A stretch of DNA of 64,000 nt from Delta-02 sp964513565 (lineage in GTDB: Bacteria > Desulfobacterota > Syntrophorhabdia > Syntrophorhabdales > Syntrophorhabdaceae). Below, in pieces: positions 44,404-54,003 of the stretch. The notes below the pieces were generated by a model, which had not been told where the DNA came from, searched no databases, and was given only the letters and a program-made list of their open reading frames with translations. The stretch is taken from positions 1-64,000 of the forward strand of contig CAZENE010000009.1 of assembly GCA_964513565.1 (NCBI GenBank). The letters are read 5' to 3'. Position 1 is the first letter of the stretch; each line of letters begins with the position of its first letter. Position numbers and translations under genes: made by a program.

Positions 44404-44790
44404 ATGTTAGAAAACCAAAATAGTGTCCTGCTGCAAAACGAGGCCCGCTTTATCGTCCAGCCGTCCCTCGCCAGAGCCGCCGGCATAAAAGGCGCCCTGG
44501 TCCTGCAATATATCCACCAGGAATTGGTCCGGTGCGGGAAAATAGTCAACGGTCGGATGTGGATCGAGGGCCCGCTCGAAGACTGGCATGCACGATTGTC
44601 ATTTATGAACTTCTGGACCATGAAGGACATTTTTCAGAATCTCTGCAAAAAAGGCTTTCTCATTACCACCACCCGTACCGCGAATATGGACAGGACGAAA
44701 TGGTATACGATCAACTACGAGAAAATAGCGTCTCTCCTGGTTTCTTCCCCCGAAATCCCGACAGACGACGGGGAGGGCCGGGCACCGTGA
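44404..44790 (+). CDS. Primosome-like winged-helix protein, short paralogue
   Basis: The 128-residue protein looks like the winged-helix N-terminal domain of phage-type replication proteins: ALVLQYIHQEL, a W-rich segment (MWIEGPLEDWHARLS), a recognition-helix stretch and MDRTKWYTINYEKIASLL. The next gene has the same domain (ADRTKWYTIDYDRIGELF), so the two are paralogues. The ATG follows GGGAAGG. Its TGA overlaps the GTG of the next gene (GTGA), which implies coupled translation. It may bind DNA or modulate its partner. Confidence 0.68.
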   Translation: MLENQNSVLLQNEARFIVQPSLARAAGIKGALVLQYIHQELVRCGKIVNGRMWIEGPLEDWHARLSFMNFWTMKDIFQNLCKKGFLITTTRTANMDRTKWYTINYEKIASLLVSSPEIPTDDGEGRAP

Positions 44791-46544
44791 TTGACATGAA
44801 AAGAGGAAGTCCTAAAAACCACCTGTTTCTCGACGAGCCCCCTCTCGTCTTCCTTCCGTCCCTTGCGAAAGCGATCGGCGTGGACAAGGCGATAATCGTC
44901 CAGCAGGTCCATTACTGGGTCGAAAAGAAAAGAGACGTGAAGAAGCTGAACTGGATTTATAACAGTTACGCTGACTGGCAAAAACAGTTCCCGTTCTGGT
45001 CCATCTCGCATATCCGCAGGATGATCAGGGAACTCGAGGAGACCGGCATACTGGTATCGGGTAATTTCAACAGGGTCAAGGCCGACAGGACGAAATGGTA
45101 CACGATCGACTATGACAGGATAGGGGAGTTGTTCATATCTAGTTCGTCCGGGGTTGATGAACCGGACACGGATATTCACCTTGAGATGAGGGACAGTATC
45201 CCTGATTCCATGGTACCCGGTACTGCGGCGGGGGAAAAGTTCCCCGATGCATGTGATCCGAATGAGCAGATGATGGGGGAAGAGTTCCCCGATGCATGTG
45301 TCCCGGATGAACGGTCCATATGCCCGGACAGGGCAGTCCAGGTGTCCCGGATGAACAGTCCATGTGCCCCGGATGAACAGTCCATCTGCCCGGACAGGGC
45401 AGTCCAGGTGCCCCAGCTGAACAAACCAATACCAGAGACTACTACAGAGATTACTTCTGAGACTACTACAGAGATTACCGCAGAGAGTACACTGGAAAGA
45501 AACCCGTGCGCTTACGCACCCGGGCGGGATATACCCCATGCGTGCGATACGCAGAATACGACACGCCCTGCCGACGAAGACCCTCATCCATCCTCATCCC
45601 AGATTTTGTCTCCAACTGCGGTGGATGAAGCCCCGCAGACATCTGCCAATCCGAGAACGCTCTTCGATACAGAAGCAAAAGACTCCATACAACCAACCCC
45701 ACAGATCCGCGAAAAGACGCCCATCCCATCAACCCCCCCTTCCGGGACCCCCCCTTCTTCCCGGGCGAAGAGCAAAGGTTCACAATCCGCCGGTTCTGCA
45801 GACCCGGCCATACCGCGTGTCATTGACGCCTTTCATGTTGCCGTCATCGATACGTACGGTTTCAAACCGGGCCTGCAGGCGGGCAGGGATGCGAAGGCGA
45901 TAAAACAGATACTTCCATATGCCGATGAGGATACGCTGTCGACTTACGTTGCCGATTTTGTCACATCCGGACAGTGGAAAACGGAAGGTTCGCCTTACCT
46001 TTTTGAGTTCGTCACGGCCAAGCGGATAAACGCCTACCAGATCAGGCTCAGCGAGCAGAGGAGAACGCAACCTGTCGGAGCCGGGAGCATCCCGTATCAA
46101 GAAATCATCGAACACCTCAACGACCGGACCGGGTCCACCTTCAAGGCCTCGGACCCGTCGACGGTGAGGCTCATAGGCGACCGGTGGAAAGAGGGTTATC
46201 GCCTGGAGGATTTTCTGAAGGTGATAGACAACATGGCCGGCAAGTGGGGCAGGGACGTGAAAATGATGGAATTTTTGCGACCCGCGACCCTCTTCGGCGA
46301 GAAATTCGGCAATTATCTCGGGGTGAAGGTGACCCCGGTGGACCGGGGACTTGTCTCCAATAGCGGCTACAGGGCCTATCAGGCCGGCCAGGAATGGATC
46401 CGGCAGGAAGAGGAGAGGGACAGTCAGGAAGAGAAACGGGAGCCGGGGTCGGACAATCGGGATGATCCCTGTGATTTTGGCGGTGGCATGAATATGGCGT
46501 CAGACTCCAGAACCGATATATCTCACGCGAGAATCCGGCTTTGA
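44787..46544 (+). CDS. Primosome-like replication protein with repeat-rich linker
   Basis: The 585-residue protein has an N-terminal winged-helix domain (about residues 10-120, with VQQVHYWVEKKRD and FWSISHIRRMIRELEETGILVSG), paralogous to the preceding gene. A disordered linker at about 140-320 carries repeated PDEQSICPDRAVQV-type units and Thr/Glu runs. A C-terminal globular part follows (IDAFHVAVIDTYGFKPG, later LNDRTGSTFKA). This layout resembles phage primosomal initiators that load DnaB, but I know no exact match. The GTG overlaps the upstream stop; an ATG at 44796 is the alternative start. Confidence 0.65.
   Translation: MIDMKRGSPKNHLFLDEPPLVFLPSLAKAIGVDKAIIVQQVHYWVEKKRDVKKLNWIYNSYADWQKQFPFWSISHIRRMIRELEETGILVSGNFNRVKADRTKWYTIDYDRIGELFISSSSGVDEPDTDIHLEMRDSIPDSMVPGTAAGEKFPDACDPNEQMMGEEFPDACVPDERSICPDRAVQVSRMNSPCAPDEQSICPDRAVQVPQLNKPIPETTTEITSETTTEITAESTLERNPCAYAPGRDIPHACDTQNTTRPADEDPHPSSSQILSPTAVDEAPQTSANPRTLFDTEAKDSIQPTPQIREKTPIPSTPPSGTPPSSRAKSKGSQSAGSADPAIPRVIDAFHVAVIDTYGFKPGLQAGRDAKAIKQILPYADEDTLSTYVADFVTSGQWKTEGSPYLFEFVTAKRINAYQIRLSEQRRTQPVGAGSIPYQEIIEHLNDRTGSTFKASDPSTVRLIGDRWKEGYRLEDFLKVIDNMAGKWGRDVKMMEFLRPATLFGEKFGNYLGVKVTPVDRGLVSNSGYRAYQAGQEWIRQEEERDSQEEKREPGSDNRDDPCDFGGGMNMASDSRTDISHARIRL
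45237..45420 (+). repeat. Tandem imperfect repeats inside the replication protein
   Basis: The coding sequence repeats blocks of about 48-66 bases containing CCCGGATGAACAGTCCAT and GACAGGGCAGTCCAGGTG. At protein level these are repeated PDEQ-SICPDRAVQV units with regularly placed cysteines. Confidence 0.7.
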
Positions 46545-46560
46545 GAGGAAGGGAGCGGAC

Positions 46561-47334
46561 ATGGACAAAGACGACAGAATGGCATTTCACGCCGTGATAT
46601 CCGTCCTTTGTGAGCAATACCAACTCGAACCGACCCCGGCGAGATTTAAGCTGTATTTTGAAACCTTGAGAGACCTTTCAATCGAACAGGTAGAGAAGGG
46701 CGTGGCCGGGTTACTGAAAAACCGCTTCTCCCAGAAATTTCCCTTACCGGCGGAGATCCGCGAGTATGCGCTCGGCAATCGGCGGGACCTTGCCCTCGCG
46801 GCGTTTCTGAACGTGGGCCAGGCGGCAAGCAGGGTGGGGGCCGCGGGGAATGTGATCTTCGACGATCCGGTTATCCACCAGGTCATCATGACCTACGACG
46901 GCGGGTGGCCGGGCGTGTGCCTTGCCTATGACGCGACGAGGTTTAAGGACGACTTTATGGCGCGGTACAGGGCGCTCGGCGCCGCTTACGAGAAGGACCC
47001 GCTGGTGCTTGCCCGGACGCCGGTATATCTGCCCGGCACCAACGAACTGACAAACAAGGCGACAGGCTGGTATGAAAAGATGGCCGAGGTCGATCCGGGA
47101 CAGTACACCCCGGCCCGGATAGGCAGCGGGGCAGAGATCGAGAAATGGCACGCAAAGGCGACAGAGGCCAAGCGGATCGAGGCGCATAAAAGAGTGTCAC
47201 CGGCCGGAAGGTCCCCAGGGCGCCTCGCACATCCCGCCCATGGCGAAATCAAACGGCTTGGAGATGTTACAGGCACCGTTATCGACGGTCACAGCGGGGA
47301 TGCGGGCGATACGGAAAGGGGCCCCAGTTTTTGA
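46561..47334 (+). CDS. Helicase-loader-like hypothetical protein
   Basis: The 257-residue product begins with a helical domain like that of phage replicative-helicase loader/inhibitor proteins: FHAVISVLCEQYQLEPTPAR, YFETLRDLSIEQVEKGVAGL, then FPLPAEIREYALG. The rest is unassigned, with a basic, disordered tail. The ATG has a GGAAGGGAG site. Its place directly after the primosome-like gene supports a role in loading DnaB, but the match is by pattern only. Confidence 0.55.
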   Translation: MDKDDRMAFHAVISVLCEQYQLEPTPARFKLYFETLRDLSIEQVEKGVAGLLKNRFSQKFPLPAEIREYALGNRRDLALAAFLNVGQAASRVGAAGNVIFDDPVIHQVIMTYDGGWPGVCLAYDATRFKDDFMARYRALGAAYEKDPLVLARTPVYLPGTNELTNKATGWYEKMAEVDPGQYTPARIGSGAEIEKWHAKATEAKRIEAHKRVSPAGRSPGRLAHPAHGEIKRLGDVTGTVIDGHSGDAGDTERGPSF

Positions 47335-47512
47335 GACAAAAAAGGGCCCGGACAGATGGGTTCCGGTGGGAGCGGAAGACAGCCACCACCTTTCCCGGTC
47401 GCCATTGCGTATGGCCATTGATAGTCCCTCCGCGAAAAAGCCCGGCGCTATTAGAAAAAGGGAAACAGGCTTCCATGTATACGAATCGGGGCGAAAAACA
47501 GGAGGGAACCCC

Positions 47513-47884
47513 ATGACCCAGGCGATACGGGAAAGAGACGAATTCATGGCGCTCCCCCCTGATGACCAGAAATATGTTGCCGAACTGCGAAAGTTCTTTG
47601 AACTGGTTATCAGGGAAATATTCCTTGCCATCGTCCGGTATGGCGAGAAGAACCTGGACAGGGAATACATCAGAAAGGCAATGGCCAACACGCAGCGCGA
47701 CGAGCGCTTCATCGTGGCCGAGTTTCTCTCCATCATGCAGGGCGTCGCGAAAAGAGATTTTGCCGCCCTGCCCGGACCGCCGGCGATATACACAAACCGG
47801 GAGGTCAGGGAGATAGTGAGAGCCGAGGCGGAAAACCTGGTGACCGCATACAGGAAGATCGGCTCCATCCGGGAGGGCAGGTGA
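47513..47884 (+). CDS. Hypothetical helical protein
   Basis: The 123-residue product is helical (FFELVIREIFLAIVRYGEKN, DREYIRKAMANTQRDERF) and unrecognised. I chose the ATG with an AGGAGGG site at ideal spacing; a longer in-frame opening reaches back to 47240 and overlaps the preceding gene by 95 bases, which I judge fortuitous. The 178 bases between 47335 and 47512 show nothing else. The next gene starts one base after its stop. Confidence 0.6.
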   Translation: MTQAIRERDEFMALPPDDQKYVAELRKFFELVIREIFLAIVRYGEKNLDREYIRKAMANTQRDERFIVAEFLSIMQGVAKRDFAALPGPPAIYTNREVREIVRAEAENLVTAYRKIGSIREGR

Positions 47885-47885
47885 T

Positions 47886-48338
47886 ATGAATCCCGGCAAG
47901 AAAGACCCGCCTCAAAAGAATCGACAGGACATCGGCCTTATCGTACCCCAGGTCCCCGAGAGTTTCACAAGCGATGCGAAGAATGAGGCCTTGGGGTACA
48001 ACCGCTATCTCTCGCGGACGAATGCCCAGATGAAATCAAAGAGGACCCAGGCTTTGGCGGGAGCGGGGCAGGAGACGATCACCGGTGCGGCGACTGCTGT
48101 CCTCGAAAGCATGGAAAACGCTGATGTTCTGACCTTTGTAAAACGCATGGCCAGGTCGATATCGGGATCGGTCGGTAGAACTATGAGCGCGCTGATGAGC
48201 CACCGAACGTTCAAGAAAAGTATGGGTGAGGAACTTGGTGAACAGGTTGCCCATTCCGTTCTTAACAAGAATAACGTCGAAGAGCAATCGGGCCCTGCTG
48301 CGACCGCCGATATGACCAACAGGCGACCTCGCACGTAA
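47886..48338 (+). CDS. Hypothetical protein
   Basis: A 150-residue, basic, Ala/Ser/Thr-rich protein without recognised domains. Its middle (ETITGAATAVLESMENADVL) and KSMGEELGEQVAHSVLNKNN suggest amphipathic helices. It follows the preceding gene by one base and precedes the DinG-like helicase, so it is part of the same long operon. Confidence 0.55.
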   Translation: MNPGKKDPPQKNRQDIGLIVPQVPESFTSDAKNEALGYNRYLSRTNAQMKSKRTQALAGAGQETITGAATAVLESMENADVLTFVKRMARSISGSVGRTMSALMSHRTFKKSMGEELGEQVAHSVLNKNNVEEQSGPAATADMTNRRPRT

Positions 48339-48383
48339 TCCGCGCTTTAAACCGCTCGGGAGAGGCCAAGAAAGGAGACCTTT

Positions 48384-50870
48384 GTGAATACGACAAATAC
48401 TTCAGGACCATACAGGGAATACAGGGATTTTATCGAACATTCAGGACTCCAGCACAGGGACTCCCAGGAGCGCATAGCGAAGACAATTCGCCATGGCATA
48501 GCAGAAGGCAGGCCGGTCATAGCCGAAGGCGGCACGGGAAACGGTAAGACGGCAGCTTACCTGCTCCCCGCCATCGAGGCTCTTCATGACGACCCCGAAA
48601 AGGATCCCCGGAGGAGGAAAAAACTGGTTATCAGTACATCCACGGTTGCCCTTCAGAATCAGCTTGTATCCGGCCAGGCGCCCGGGGACATAGCCGAGAT
48701 ACCGCGCGTCCTCAACCACATGAAGAGGAAATACGGCAAGGCCTTCAAAATCAATATGAGCGATGTCGCGGTCGTTGTCGGTGCGCGCCAGCATCTTTGT
48801 GAGGAGAGCGAAGCTTTCCCCCGGGACGATTCGAAGATGAATCCCGCAAAGGCCGTCCTTATCGAAGCGATCGGCGAGGAAAACTACAATAAGCTCAACG
48901 AATCAGTAAAAAAGGCGCGGCTCGAGAAAAAACCCATTCTCCTGCGGGAGCTCGACAACCGCGGTATCAATACGATCCCGCCCTCGGTGCGGGAAGAGAT
49001 ATCATGCAGAGGAACGAACGGCTGTAAATGTTTCGGCACGTCGGAAAAGACGTGTGCCTTCGCCCAAAAGATGGAAAAAGCGAAGGAAGCGCGAATAATA
49101 GTAACAAATCACGCAATGCTTACAATGAACTACGCGATATCGAGGCTCGGTAGCATTATCGTGGTTGACGAGGCGAACAAGCTTCCGGATGTCCTCACCC
49201 GAACCGCAAATGCGGAGGTTCAGATGTCAAGGACCAGGCGGAATGCCGATGAATTCCTGAAGACAACCGCCCAGATGTCGATGATGACGGACATTCAGGA
49301 GAAAATAGACAGGGCGAGGAATTTCACGACAAAACTTCATGCGGTCATCGGTGGGATGGAAAAAGCTGTTGCCGCAGAGTGTGAAAAGAAAAAGGCCAAC
49401 ACCGTGGCCCTGTTTGACGATAGCGGCGAGATCATAAACGAGCTGAATTTTTACGACATGATGGCTAGCGTCTTCCCGGAAGGTTCCCGGGAGGCCCTCG
49501 AAAGAGGCAGGGTGACATATGAGGATCTAATATCCGCCATCAAGCTTGCATACGTGCGGCCTGTCGAAACCGGAACTGGCCCGAAAAAAGTATCCGCTTC
49601 AAGACATGGCGAATATCTGGACTTGCTCAGAGTGGTGGAAAGGCTCAAAAGAGGCGTAGACGACCTGTATCAATTCGGCCAGCGCGTCCTGCGCGACAGC
49701 TGGCTGCGCGATCATGAGAAATGGAAGGCAAAAAGAAAAGGGCGGCAGGTCGACAGGCTAAGAGCCGATAACATCCTCTGGTTCGAAAAAGGGACCCGCT
49801 CCATCTCCATGTTCTCTGCTCCTGTTGACCACGTGACCGTTCAGCAGCGCGCCGCCAGGATGCTGTTCAACAGATCAGGGGTAATCCCCATCTTTATATC
49901 CGCAACACTGTCCTCCAGCGCGAAGAATCCGGATTTTGCGAACTTCAGGAAGGCCCTTGGCATCCGATACTGGGACCGCCTGAACAAACCGCCCCTGGAA
50001 ATACTGGAAAAATCAGAGCACAGCTACAATGACCAGTCGCTGCTCCTTATACCAAACGATCTTCCCCAGCCGGGATACGGGAAGGATACCCCCGAAGGAC
50101 AGTCAACGGAAACAAAGAACTACTTTGACGCCATTGGGAACGATATAGCCCGGAACGCAAGAATCATCAACGGCAATTCGATGGTGCTGTGCAGCTCCCA
50201 GTGGCAGGTCGAATATCTGGCCGATTACCTGGAATCGAACCTTGACCCCGAGGAATTCCAGATCCTCAATACAGTCGACAGCACATCGCCTGAAAAACTG
50301 CTCCTGAAGATGCGCCAGGGTGTTCATCCCAAGAAGATCCTCCTGGGCAGGGACACCCTCTGGAACGGAGTCGACCTCAGGGGCGAAGCTCTCCGCGGTC
50401 TTTTTATCCTGAAGATTCCCTTCAGCCCTCCAACCCATCCTGTGGAACGGGTACGGAAAGCCAAGTGGCCGGAGCTTCACAACCGCTCGTATTTTTCTGA
50501 CGTTTCCTTGCCCGCCGTGCTTGACAAGATGCGCCAGGGAAGCGGCCGTCTCATCCGGTCGGAGGACGTCACAAGCGAGTACGGAGTGATCGTGTTCTAT
50601 GACCCGCGCTTTTCCGAACCGCTAGAGACCCAGAAAAGGAAGAAGTACCTGTCCAGGGTATTAAACTCGTTTCCCGGAGGAATGCCGGTCGTATTCTCGA
50701 AGTATAACGACATTCCACAACACGTAAACGATTTCTTCGCGGAACATACCGGCAACCGGCCGACTGTGAAAGACGTGCTCGAGAGGGTCAACGAAGGTAT
50801 TTCCCTCGATGCTGACGGGGCGACGGCCGGGTTTGAACAGCAGTTCGGTATCCCGGGTGTCGGGATGTAG
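48384..50870 (+). CDS. DinG/XPD-family iron-sulfur DNA helicase
   Basis: DinG-type SF2 helicases unwind 5'-3' and resolve R-loops and unusual DNA structures. The 828-residue protein has Walker A GGTGNGKT at 49-56. Cysteines near 139 and in CRGTNGCKCFGTSEKTC around 208-223 fit a 4Fe-4S domain. Motif II reads VVDEANKLPD, so the usual DEAH is DEAN. C-terminal motifs include WNGVDLRGEALRGLFILKIPF and QGSGRLIRSED. The GTG start has an AAGGAG site. It lies in the rightward operon of the element and probably serves its replication. Confidence 0.87.
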   Translation: MNTTNTSGPYREYRDFIEHSGLQHRDSQERIAKTIRHGIAEGRPVIAEGGTGNGKTAAYLLPAIEALHDDPEKDPRRRKKLVISTSTVALQNQLVSGQAPGDIAEIPRVLNHMKRKYGKAFKINMSDVAVVVGARQHLCEESEAFPRDDSKMNPAKAVLIEAIGEENYNKLNESVKKARLEKKPILLRELDNRGINTIPPSVREEISCRGTNGCKCFGTSEKTCAFAQKMEKAKEARIIVTNHAMLTMNYAISRLGSIIVVDEANKLPDVLTRTANAEVQMSRTRRNADEFLKTTAQMSMMTDIQEKIDRARNFTTKLHAVIGGMEKAVAAECEKKKANTVALFDDSGEIINELNFYDMMASVFPEGSREALERGRVTYEDLISAIKLAYVRPVETGTGPKKVSASRHGEYLDLLRVVERLKRGVDDLYQFGQRVLRDSWLRDHEKWKAKRKGRQVDRLRADNILWFEKGTRSISMFSAPVDHVTVQQRAARMLFNRSGVIPIFISATLSSSAKNPDFANFRKALGIRYWDRLNKPPLEILEKSEHSYNDQSLLLIPNDLPQPGYGKDTPEGQSTETKNYFDAIGNDIARNARIINGNSMVLCSSQWQVEYLADYLESNLDPEEFQILNTVDSTSPEKLLLKMRQGVHPKKILLGRDTLWNGVDLRGEALRGLFILKIPFSPPTHPVERVRKAKWPELHNRSYFSDVSLPAVLDKMRQGSGRLIRSEDVTSEYGVIVFYDPRFSEPLETQKRKKYLSRVLNSFPGGMPVVFSKYNDIPQHVNDFFAEHTGNRPTVKDVLERVNEGISLDADGATAGFEQQFGIPGVGM

Positions 50871-50904
50871 GCAATATGATGAAAAAAGTACGGAGGATAG
50901 GGGA

Positions 50905-52092
50905 ATGGAACGAGAAGACCGGGACCCCCGTGATTTTACACAGGGCTACAGCTTCACCGAAAATAAAGCAGACCATTTTGCACAAAGGACACGCGAACTC
51001 TTTGCCGGTTTTCCCAGAGACAAGAAGACCATCGCGGAAATGGAGATATATAACGCCGAACTCAAAAAAAGGGCCGAGATACTTCTTGCCTCGATGCAGG
51101 CGCAGCTGTTCAAGCTCCATCGCCGGCTTGAGGAACTCATGGATGACGCCGAGTTCGACGAAGCGATCAGGAATCATTTCGCCGAAATGGGAGCGAAGGA
51201 AGATCCACCCTGGACCAAAAAACAGACGGAAGACGCCATTAGGTCCGCCAAACAGTGCTTCATCCAGAGCATGCATGGAGAGGTTCTCAACAACATCGCC
51301 TTTCAAGCCGCCGTCAAGAACGAGCACCACAAAGACGTGGCATCCGCAATATTCTTCAGCTCCTTCTTTTCGTACCTGACCGACCCCAAGGTCCGGAAGG
51401 CCGCGCAAAACCGTGCGAGACAAATCTTGGAGAAAGAAGGGTATTCCGCAGGCCAGATCGAAAGAATGTTCGGCGAGATGGCACCGGTCAAAATAAACCC
51501 TATCATGCGTACGGCCCGGGGCGCCTTTATGGGCGGCAAAAAGAAAAAGGAGCAGATAATCGGCTTCGGTCTCGAGAACGCCGGGATATGGAGCCAGACG
51601 TGGAACCTCATAAAACACAGTGAGCAGAACAACGTAAGGAGCATCATAGACAGCCTGTACGAAAAGACAGGTATCCCGACCAACGTTCTTGGAAAAAAAG
51701 TGCTGGAGGTCGGCAGGTGCATCGAAATGCTTCACGGCCTGCCGAGCAATATCGGAAGCCGCCTCGCTCAGCAGACACGGAACATCATGGAGGGTTTCAC
51801 GGCGGACACGGATTATGTTATTAACGACGTTAGCGGTGGAACAATAGGCATAGGAAACAAAACCAGTCAGAATGCACCGTCCGACCAGCATCCGCAGGAC
51901 GGTCAGACAATGCAAGACACATCGAAAGATGGTCCGGTTGGAGAAAATACCGGCCAAGGAGAACAAATCACACAGGCGCCGCTCCCAGAGCCGGGAGACA
52001 AGGTACTATACGGGGTTTTTCCCAATGACGAGGGTCCGAAAAATCCTAACGTTGACGGGGGACCCAAAAAGAGTGGGCCGGGAATGGGATAA
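50905..52092 (+). CDS. Hypothetical protein
   Basis: The 395-residue protein is unrecognised. It has a coiled-coil-like N-terminal third (EMEIYNAELKKRAEILLASM, LHRRLEELMDDAEFDEAI), a helical core, and a polar, disordered tail rich in Gln/Gly/Asn/Pro after about residue 320. The ATG follows GGAGG at 50892. It lies 34 bases after the DinG-like gene, in the same operon. Abundance of alpha helix and absence of membrane segments suggest a structural or scaffold role, which is only a guess. Confidence 0.58.
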   Translation: MEREDRDPRDFTQGYSFTENKADHFAQRTRELFAGFPRDKKTIAEMEIYNAELKKRAEILLASMQAQLFKLHRRLEELMDDAEFDEAIRNHFAEMGAKEDPPWTKKQTEDAIRSAKQCFIQSMHGEVLNNIAFQAAVKNEHHKDVASAIFFSSFFSYLTDPKVRKAAQNRARQILEKEGYSAGQIERMFGEMAPVKINPIMRTARGAFMGGKKKKEQIIGFGLENAGIWSQTWNLIKHSEQNNVRSIIDSLYEKTGIPTNVLGKKVLEVGRCIEMLHGLPSNIGSRLAQQTRNIMEGFTADTDYVINDVSGGTIGIGNKTSQNAPSDQHPQDGQTMQDTSKDGPVGENTGQGEQITQAPLPEPGDKVLYGVFPNDEGPKNPNVDGGPKKSGPGMG

Positions 52093-52122
52093 TTTAAGAC
52101 AAGACCAGACAGGGGGTAAACG

Positions 52123-53703
52123 GTGGGGCTTTTCGATCTTTTTAAGAAAAAGCAGGCGCAGCCACAGCCGAACGCTGCCAGATCAACAGGATCGGCAGTC
52201 GGTAATAACCCGTCCAGGCAGGACACCGGTGAAGTCGTGGAGGCTTTTGACTACGCCGTTGATGCCATGTATCGGGCTCTTGACGTGAGTTGTGGAGGCA
52301 CACCCTTGCCCCCTTCGGCCTTGAAACACCAATTTTCTTCCCATAACCGTATAATGGATCTGCCCGCTATCGATGCCGCGGGACGTATGGTCCAAGAAAT
52401 CAGGGGAATTATTGAGGAAGGATCCCCGGCCATTTGGGGAGGTTTTGACTATAATTGGTCCCCGGAAACAAATGCAGACAGGTTCTACGATTCGTTCCCT
52501 GCGGACCTTAAAGAATTGGAAAGGTTATGCCAGGCTGGCATTGACGGTATAGATAACGCGATGAATAAATCGGTTAAGATGCCGCGATTGGAAGATGACG
52601 TGTCCCTGGCTAACACGATGTACGGGTTTTCAATCCACATCATTACACAAGCGGATTTGAAATGCAGAGAAAAGCTGCCCTTATCCGGCTGTATAAACGG
52701 TGATCCGGATGGTCTTCTCTGGAGTATCAACGACGAAGCGATAAGAACAAGGGACAACATCGGAAACCCCGAAATAAGCAAACAGGTTAACTGGCTTGCA
52801 AATATCAATAATGACCAGGGGTTTCTCAAAAAAGAATCAGAGAGCCTTGATGACGGAGTTTTTAAATCGATGATCGCCAACCTACTCGACACCCATTATG
52901 GCCAAATCAAGAAGATCTTCGATCGTTTTTCGGGTTATGCCCAACGGGTCGAGCGGGTAAAAGAAACAAACGTGATTAATTATGGACTCCCGGACCTGGC
53001 GCGCGATGACTCTACAGGCCAGCGGGTCTTTGCCAACAAATTGGAAGAATATATTGATGCTTTGGAGTCTCATCTCGTATTCGGAAAAATTATAGATGGA
53101 GTCATAAACAGTAGAAATCAGTTGGGCAACAAAGGCAAACCACTTTATGGGGCAGATGCCTACCTCCGGGAGAATTATGATTTTCATAAGCCGTCGGTTC
53201 ATCTGCCCCGGGTTTATGGTTACCTTGCCCTGTCCTATCTCACCGATTATGCCGTGCGGAACATGAAGTCTTTCTATAATTTCAATAAACCGAAATACGA
53301 AGAAACTATAAAAGGGCTCCACGGGGACATTATGAATTATCTCTCATTCAAGGGATATAATGCTGCCAATGAAACAGGCATGCGATACCACGCACTGATA
53401 GAGAAGATGATGAAGACAATAAACAAGCGTTCCGAAACCCTCTTTGATGCCATTATTGATCATACCAGTGCAACGGGCTATATTAGAGATGCTGTAGCCC
53501 CCAGCCTCATGATAATAGCGAGACGTCATTCATCCGAAACCCAGATCAGGAGAGGTTTGAACGACGCAATCACGCGCAGGATGGCAAGTCGGGATACCGC
53601 AGTTATCAGAACCCAGCAGGCCAATTACTTCGTCCCCTGGTCCCAGAAGAGCGCCCACCTTCTCGAGGATGCGGCAGGCGAAATCGGATCTCGCGGACAG
53701 TAA
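52123..53703 (+). CDS. Large hypothetical protein
   Basis: I do not recognise this 526-residue soluble protein. The N-terminus MGLFDLFKKK is amphipathic and basic, like a membrane-touching tag, followed by a Gln/Pro-rich linker and then long helices with acidic and aromatic residues. The GTG start has an AGGGGG site. Its codon and base use is somewhat more AT-rich than its neighbours, hinting at a separate origin. A strong palindrome lies 135 bases after its stop. Confidence 0.58.
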   Translation: MGLFDLFKKKQAQPQPNAARSTGSAVGNNPSRQDTGEVVEAFDYAVDAMYRALDVSCGGTPLPPSALKHQFSSHNRIMDLPAIDAAGRMVQEIRGIIEEGSPAIWGGFDYNWSPETNADRFYDSFPADLKELERLCQAGIDGIDNAMNKSVKMPRLEDDVSLANTMYGFSIHIITQADLKCREKLPLSGCINGDPDGLLWSINDEAIRTRDNIGNPEISKQVNWLANINNDQGFLKKESESLDDGVFKSMIANLLDTHYGQIKKIFDRFSGYAQRVERVKETNVINYGLPDLARDDSTGQRVFANKLEEYIDALESHLVFGKIIDGVINSRNQLGNKGKPLYGADAYLRENYDFHKPSVHLPRVYGYLALSYLTDYAVRNMKSFYNFNKPKYEETIKGLHGDIMNYLSFKGYNAANETGMRYHALIEKMMKTINKRSETLFDAIIDHTSATGYIRDAVAPSLMIIARRHSSETQIRRGLNDAITRRMASRDTAVIRTQQANYFVPWSQKSAHLLEDAAGEIGSRGQ

Positions 53704-53838
53704 CCACCACCCCACGCCATTTACTTTATCGGGACGCGAAGAGGATTTTTCCGTCACGCCTTGATCTCCTTTCAAGAGTTTTGTACCCGCCTTTCGGTCA
53801 TTCTCCTCAAGACCCCGGAATTGATAACTACTCACCGT

Positions 53839-53859
53839 TAGGGACCCCAGGGGTCCCTA
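53839..53859 (+). terminator. Palindrome, probable terminator
   Basis: TAGGGACCCC and GGGGTCCCTA pair around one A, followed by TTTCCTCATTTT. It closes the operon that ends at 53703. Confidence 0.6.
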
Positions 53860-53996
53860 TTTCCTCATTTTGCAATAGCCATTTCACCAACCGTCGAGCG
53901 TGGCCACAATCATTTTCCATTTATTGCGAAAATATTCCGTGAGCCCTTGTAATTGCTGGGTTTATGCGCCGCGTGCGAACATTGGGCCTTCTGCCG

Positions 53997-54003
53997 GCTA
54001 TTG
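53997..54003 (+). promoter_or_regulatory. Variant GCTATTG motif (copy N)
   Basis: Plus-strand GCTATTGAATATAA lies 23 bases before the ATG at 54027. It differs from the main motif at the last base. Confidence 0.45.

Noticed and set aside
50788..51966. A 392-codon minus-strand frame
   Set aside because: It mirrors the plus-strand gene at 50905, which has a good ribosome site and operon placement.
53530..53835. A 101-codon minus frame near a leftward motif variant
   Set aside because: It has a GTG start without a ribosome site, overlaps the end of a real gene, and resembles nothing.
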